Below, piece by piece: positions 60,727-64,000 of a stretch of 64,000 nt of DNA. Origin of the DNA: Paenibacillus melissococcoides. Lineage in GTDB: Bacteria; Bacillota; Bacilli; Paenibacillales; Paenibacillaceae. Made by a program: the position numbers and the translations under genes. Under the pieces are notes generated by a model, which saw nothing but the letters and a program-made list of their open reading frames with translations, made no database searches and had not been told where the DNA came from. Position 1 is the first letter of the stretch, and each line of letters starts with the position of its first letter. Location of the stretch: NCBI GenBank assembly GCA_944800085.1, contig CALYLO010000019.1, positions 24,845 to 88,844 on the forward strand, given 5' to 3'.

Positions 60727-62292
60727 ATGTCGAAGAAAAACAAGCAGAAGAACAAAACGGTAAGCCCCCGCCGCCCGGAGCTGAACGAGATTGCAGTCGC
60801 CCCGGTATGGGATAAATACTCCACGTACCCATCGAACGGCTTGACTCCGGTGCGACTGGCGCAAATCTTTCGCGAGGCAGACGCGGGCGACGTGCTGCGA
60901 CAGATGGAGCTCTTTGAGGAGATGGAAGAGAAAGATCCGCATCTATTTTCACAGCTCCAGACACGCAAGAACGCGGTCACCGGACTGGACTTCGAAGTCA
61001 TCCCGTTTTCGGATGACGAATGGGATAAACAGATAGCCGAGTTTGTGAAAGAGCAGATCGACGGGCTGGAGAACTTCGAGGACATCATGATGGATCTGCT
61101 TGATGCTATCGGTAAGGGTATCTCCGTATCTGAAATTATTTGGGGCTACGACGATGGATTTACGGTCGTAGAGGATATCAAGTGGCGGCATCCCAAGCGT
61201 CTCCTCTGGGACAATCAAGACACTCTGAAAGTGGTCACCCGCGATAATCCATCCGGAATACCTCTTCCGGAGAATAAGTTCGTCATACATCGTTACAAGG
61301 CGCGTTCAGGGCACCCATCACGGGCAGGCGTCCTGCGCGTGGTCGCCTGGATGTATTTGTTTAAAAATTACGATCTAAAGGATTGGGTCAGTTTTTGTGA
61401 AGTGTTCGGAATGCCGCTCCGGCTGGGCAAATATGACCCATCCGCCTCGGATGATGACAAGGCTGCTCTCATGCGTGCTCTCGTTCAGATAGGAACAGAT
61501 GCAGCGGGCATTATTCCGGACGGAACAGAGATTGAATTCAAAGAGGCTGCGAAGACCACATCAATTAACGTGTATGAGTCGCTCGCCAGGTACTGCGATG
61601 AACAGATATCGAAGGCGGTGCTCGGCCAGACGCTTACGAGCGATTCTGGGGGCGGAAGTTTCGCCCAGTCGAAGACACATAACGAAGTCCGCCACGATCT
61701 GACGGTCGCGGATTGCAAGGCCCTAGCTGCCACATTGCGCCGGGATCTAATTCGACCACTTGTCTACTTTAACTATGGGGAATCCCGGCGTATCCCCCAT
61801 CTGCGTTTCGACTGTGAAGAAGCCGGAGACCTGAAAGAAACGGCGGATATCTACGGGAAGCTGATTGATATGGGATTGAAAATCCCAACATCGCACTTGT
61901 ACAAGAAGTTTTCCGTGCCAAAGCCGGAGAACGGCGAAGAGGTAGCTGCCCCGTTATCACATTCGGCGCCAATGCCTTTTAAAGACAAAACTTTGGTGGC
62001 TGTAGCTAACAAGGGTAATCGGCCTGGAGTTACACAGGGAAGCGTGGATCAATTGGCCGACGCAGCTATCCAGAATTCCAAGGGGATATTCGGCAAGATA
62101 TTTGCTCCTGTTCTCAAAATACTTGACACGGCGAATAGCCTGGAAGAAGTCAAAGCCAAGCTCGAAGACGAAAGATTCGCGGGAGAGCTGTATCAACAGA
62201 TGGATATCGAAGACCTGGACGAGCTGCTGCACAAGGCTATGTTTTACGCTGACCTAATGGGGAGAGTCGAAGAGCATGCGAGAATGGATTGA
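60727..62292 (+). CDS. Mu gp29-like portal protein (DUF935)
   Basis: 521 residues. Matches include LFSQLQTRKNAVTGLDFEVI, FVIHRYKARSGHPSRAGVLR, and TLTSDSGGGSFAQSKTHNEV. The portal forms the ring through which DNA enters. Follows the terminase by 11 bases, overlaps the next gene by 17. Confidence 0.92.
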   Translation: MSKKNKQKNKTVSPRRPELNEIAVAPVWDKYSTYPSNGLTPVRLAQIFREADAGDVLRQMELFEEMEEKDPHLFSQLQTRKNAVTGLDFEVIPFSDDEWDKQIAEFVKEQIDGLENFEDIMMDLLDAIGKGISVSEIIWGYDDGFTVVEDIKWRHPKRLLWDNQDTLKVVTRDNPSGIPLPENKFVIHRYKARSGHPSRAGVLRVVAWMYLFKNYDLKDWVSFCEVFGMPLRLGKYDPSASDDDKAALMRALVQIGTDAAGIIPDGTEIEFKEAAKTTSINVYESLARYCDEQISKAVLGQTLTSDSGGGSFAQSKTHNEVRHDLTVADCKALAATLRRDLIRPLVYFNYGESRRIPHLRFDCEEAGDLKETADIYGKLIDMGLKIPTSHLYKKFSVPKPENGEEVAAPLSHSAPMPFKDKTLVAVANKGNRPGVTQGSVDQLADAAIQNSKGIFGKIFAPVLKILDTANSLEEVKAKLEDERFAGELYQQMDIEDLDELLHKAMFYADLMGRVEEHARMD

Positions 62293-63013
62293 GCTCCTTA
62301 CCACGCCTGGATTCGTCTTTGAGGAGGCGGTTGCCTTCTTCGGCGACAAACTACCAATGAAGGAAAGTGAATTCTACCAACTTGCCGAGGAGTACCGGGC
62401 ACAGGCGTTCACGATTTCCGGATACAGCAAGATTCAGCTCCTTCGCAAGTTTCACGGGGAATTGCTGAAGGCCATTGATGAAGGAACGACACTGGGCAAG
62501 TTCCGTGAACGGATGAACGATTGGCTGGAGCAGCGTGGATATGAAGGCGTGACAAACTATCAGGCGGATAATATCTTCCGGACGAACGTGCAGACGGCCT
62601 ATCAGGTGGGGCACTGGAAGCAGATGACGGCACCGGAGACGCTGCGCTTACGTCCGTACTGGCAGTATGATGCAGTCCAGGACAAGCGCACGCGGCCATC
62701 GCATCTGGCGATGCACGGCAGGGTATTTCGGGCCGATGACCCGATATGGAATACCTGGTATCCCCCGAATGGGTTCCGCTGCCGCTGTACCGTCCGAACA
62801 CTCTCCGAGCGTCAAGTTCGGGAACGCGGCCTCAAGGTGGAAACAGAACCGCCAGTATCTGCCCAATTAAATGGTCAGCATGTGAACATAATGCCCGATC
62901 CAAGCTTCTCGAACAATCCAGCAAAGCACGCTTTTGATCCGGACGTTAGCAGCTACCCAAAGAGTTTGAAAAAAGCCTTTGAGAACAGAGAAAAACGCAA
63001 GTCAAAGGAATAA
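62276..63013 (+). CDS. Mu gp30 (F)-like head morphogenesis protein
   Basis: 245 residues. The core reads IFRTNVQTAYQVGHWKQM, KRTRPSHLAMHGRVF and PPNGFRCRCTVRTLS, the signature of the Mu F/SPP1 gp7 head protein family. The full Mu protein is longer, so this may be the short version. Confidence 0.9.
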   Translation: MREWIELLTTPGFVFEEAVAFFGDKLPMKESEFYQLAEEYRAQAFTISGYSKIQLLRKFHGELLKAIDEGTTLGKFRERMNDWLEQRGYEGVTNYQADNIFRTNVQTAYQVGHWKQMTAPETLRLRPYWQYDAVQDKRTRPSHLAMHGRVFRADDPIWNTWYPPNGFRCRCTVRTLSERQVRERGLKVETEPPVSAQLNGQHVNIMPDPSFSNNPAKHAFDPDVSSYPKSLKKAFENREKRKSKE

Positions 63014-63141
63014 GGCCTGGAACGCCCTCTAAGGCGTTTGTGAATTTGGATGACCGAATCATGCTGATGATTTATATACCCGCGTTATAACGCGTTATAA
63101 CGGCGTTGCAGTCGACATGAATCGGCGAGGAGGTGATCACG

Positions 63142-64000
63142 CTGAAAAAATGGATTGTATGTTCAGGTACGGTAACCGAAGTTCAAGGCGTGCCGACCGT
63201 AATTAAGCTGCTGCCGCTTGGGCATGTGAAGTCCCAGAAAGGAAACTTTGTGGTCGATGAGGAGTCCTTTCGGGCTATGAAGGAAACGTTCCACCGCCGG
63301 GCGCTTGATATCGTCATCGACTATGAGCATCAGACGCTGGAGGATGTGCAGGCCCCCGCTGGCGGTTGGATTAAGGAACTCATCATCCAGGATAATGCCA
63401 TCGCTGGGAAGGTGGAATGGACACCCAAGGCGGAAGAGTACCTGAAGAACAAGGAATACCGCTACCTATCCCCGGTTGTGCTGGTGCGTAAATCGGATCA
63501 AAAAGCTGTCGTGCTACACTCGGTTGCCCTAACCAACACGCCAGCAATTGATGGAATGTTCCCGATTATCAATTCGCTTGACATTACCCAATACGAGGGA
63601 GGAAATGACATGGATTTTTTGAAACAACTTGCCGTCCTGCTTGGTCTGGGCGAAGAAGCTACCGAAGAGCAAGTCCTGCAAAAGCTTCAGGCGTTACAAG
63701 CTAATTCGACGGAAGAGAAGGAAAAAGAAAAGAAAGACGACGAAGAAGAAATCGTTGCCAACAAAACGATTACGACGCTGCTCGGCGTTGCGGAAGATGC
63801 GAAAACGGAAGACGTAGCAGCGGCCATTATGGCATTGAAAAATCCTTCCGGCTTCGTGCCTGTTTCGGAGTTCCATGCTCTGAAGGCGCGACTGGATAAA
63901 AAGGATTCGGATGAGCTCGTGATGACGGCCCTGAAGGATGGCAAGATTTCCGCCGCTCAAAAGGCTTGGGCGGAAGAATACGCACTCAAAGACCGCAAGG
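63142..64000 (+). CDS. Mu I-like prohead protease (partial, runs off the window)
   Basis: 286 codons visible. The frame has no ATG at its start; GAGGAGGTG lies 6 bases before a CTG (63142), which I take as the start. A GTG at 63133 lies inside that site. LPLGHVKSQKGNFVVDEES, DIVIDYEHQTL, GKVEWTPKAEEYLKNKEYRY and VALTNTPAIDG match the Mu gp32 (I) family. It should process the head and itself. A nested start at 63610 would give the scaffold. Confidence 0.85.
   Translation, partial: MKKWIVCSGTVTEVQGVPTVIKLLPLGHVKSQKGNFVVDEESFRAMKETFHRRALDIVIDYEHQTLEDVQAPAGGWIKELIIQDNAIAGKVEWTPKAEEYLKNKEYRYLSPVVLVRKSDQKAVVLHSVALTNTPAIDGMFPIINSLDITQYEGGNDMDFLKQLAVLLGLGEEATEEQVLQKLQALQANSTEEKEKEKKDDEEEIVANKTITTLLGVAEDAKTEDVAAAIMALKNPSGFVPVSEFHALKARLDKKDSDELVMTALKDGKISAAQKAWAEEYALKDRK
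63610..64000 (+). CDS. Nested in-frame scaffold protein (Z-like, partial)
   Basis: An internal ATG of the protease frame, 6-7 bases after GAGGGAGGA. It begins MDFLKQLAVLLGLGEEATEE, then a charged helical stretch (EEKEKEKKDDEEE), as expected for a scaffold. This matches the nested I/Z arrangement of Mu. Translation from this site is inferred. Confidence 0.6.
   Translation, partial: MDFLKQLAVLLGLGEEATEEQVLQKLQALQANSTEEKEKEKKDDEEEIVANKTITTLLGVAEDAKTEDVAAAIMALKNPSGFVPVSEFHALKARLDKKDSDELVMTALKDGKISAAQKAWAEEYALKDRK

Larger units (their letters stand above)
47338..64000 (+). mobile_element. Mu-like transposable prophage, left part (continues past the window)
   Basis: Repressor, DDE transposase A, ATPase B, GemA/gp16, Mor-family activator, gp27, gp28, gp29, gp30 and I/Z homologues occur in Mu order. 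Left end: TG at 47338 or 47357, ahead of the first AAAGGGACA site. The tail genes, Mom-type functions and right end lie beyond the window. Protein GC and codon use look similar to the host by eye. Confidence 0.92.

Noticed and set aside
63014-63132. Terminator after the gp30-like gene
   Set aside because: AACGCC-CTCTAA-GGCGTT is a 6-bp hairpin without a T run; too weak to call in a late operon.

Overview
The window looks like a chromosomal segment of a Paenibacillus-type Firmicute (inferred from gene order, protein sequences, strong GGAGG ribosome binding sites and many GTG/TTG starts). From 1 to about 46.9 kb almost everything is on the minus strand, so it is transcribed from right to left. 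From about 47.34 kb to the right edge lies the left part of a Mu-like transposable prophage, mostly on the plus strand and continuing beyond the window.

Host part, in transcription order (right to left): a PIN/TRAM membrane protein gene, ispD, ispF and gltX; a T-box leader with a probable cysteine specifier, which should control cysE-cysS-mrnC-rlmB-rae1 but is separated from cysE by a complete IS4-family insertion sequence (40752..42263, 15-bp inverted repeats, 9-bp target duplication); sigH; rpmG-secE-nusG; rplK-rplA; rplJ-rplL behind an L10 leader; an RsmC-like methyltransferase; rpoB-rpoC; an L7Ae-like protein, rpsL, rpsG, fusA, tuf; a frameshifted remnant of a chemotaxis receptor; then the S10-spc-alpha run from rpsJ to rplQ, and truA, rplM, rpsI. 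These genes make the core of the ribosome, RNA polymerase, translation factors, the Sec translocon, and some isoprenoid and cysteine enzymes. Promoters, terminators and leader RNAs are visible at several operon borders.

Prophage part: the left end appears to cut a small host gene (47101..47355). The first 550 bases inside carry repeated AAnGGGACA sites, probably for transposase. Next come a leftward XRE repressor facing a consensus rightward promoter, two small early genes, a MuA-like DDE transposase, a MuB-like ATPase, a block of small early genes (an AbrB-like protein with a zinc ribbon, a GemA/gp16 homologue, a DnaD-like protein, a DnaC/DnaI-like loader), an amidase endolysin with a frameshifted C terminus, a Mor-family activator, a terminator, and the late head genes in Mu order: holin, a DUF2730-like protein, a small winged-helix-like protein, gp27-like small terminase, gp28-like large terminase, gp29-like portal, gp30/F-like head protein, and a protease with a nested in-frame start for scaffold (I/Z arrangement). 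The right end of the phage is not in the window.

The most notable points are the IS between the T-box and cysE, the prophage left end inside a host gene, the frameshifted lysin and other signs of reading-frame decay in the prophage, the I/Z-like nested start, and a chemotaxis-receptor pseudogene between tuf and rpsJ.
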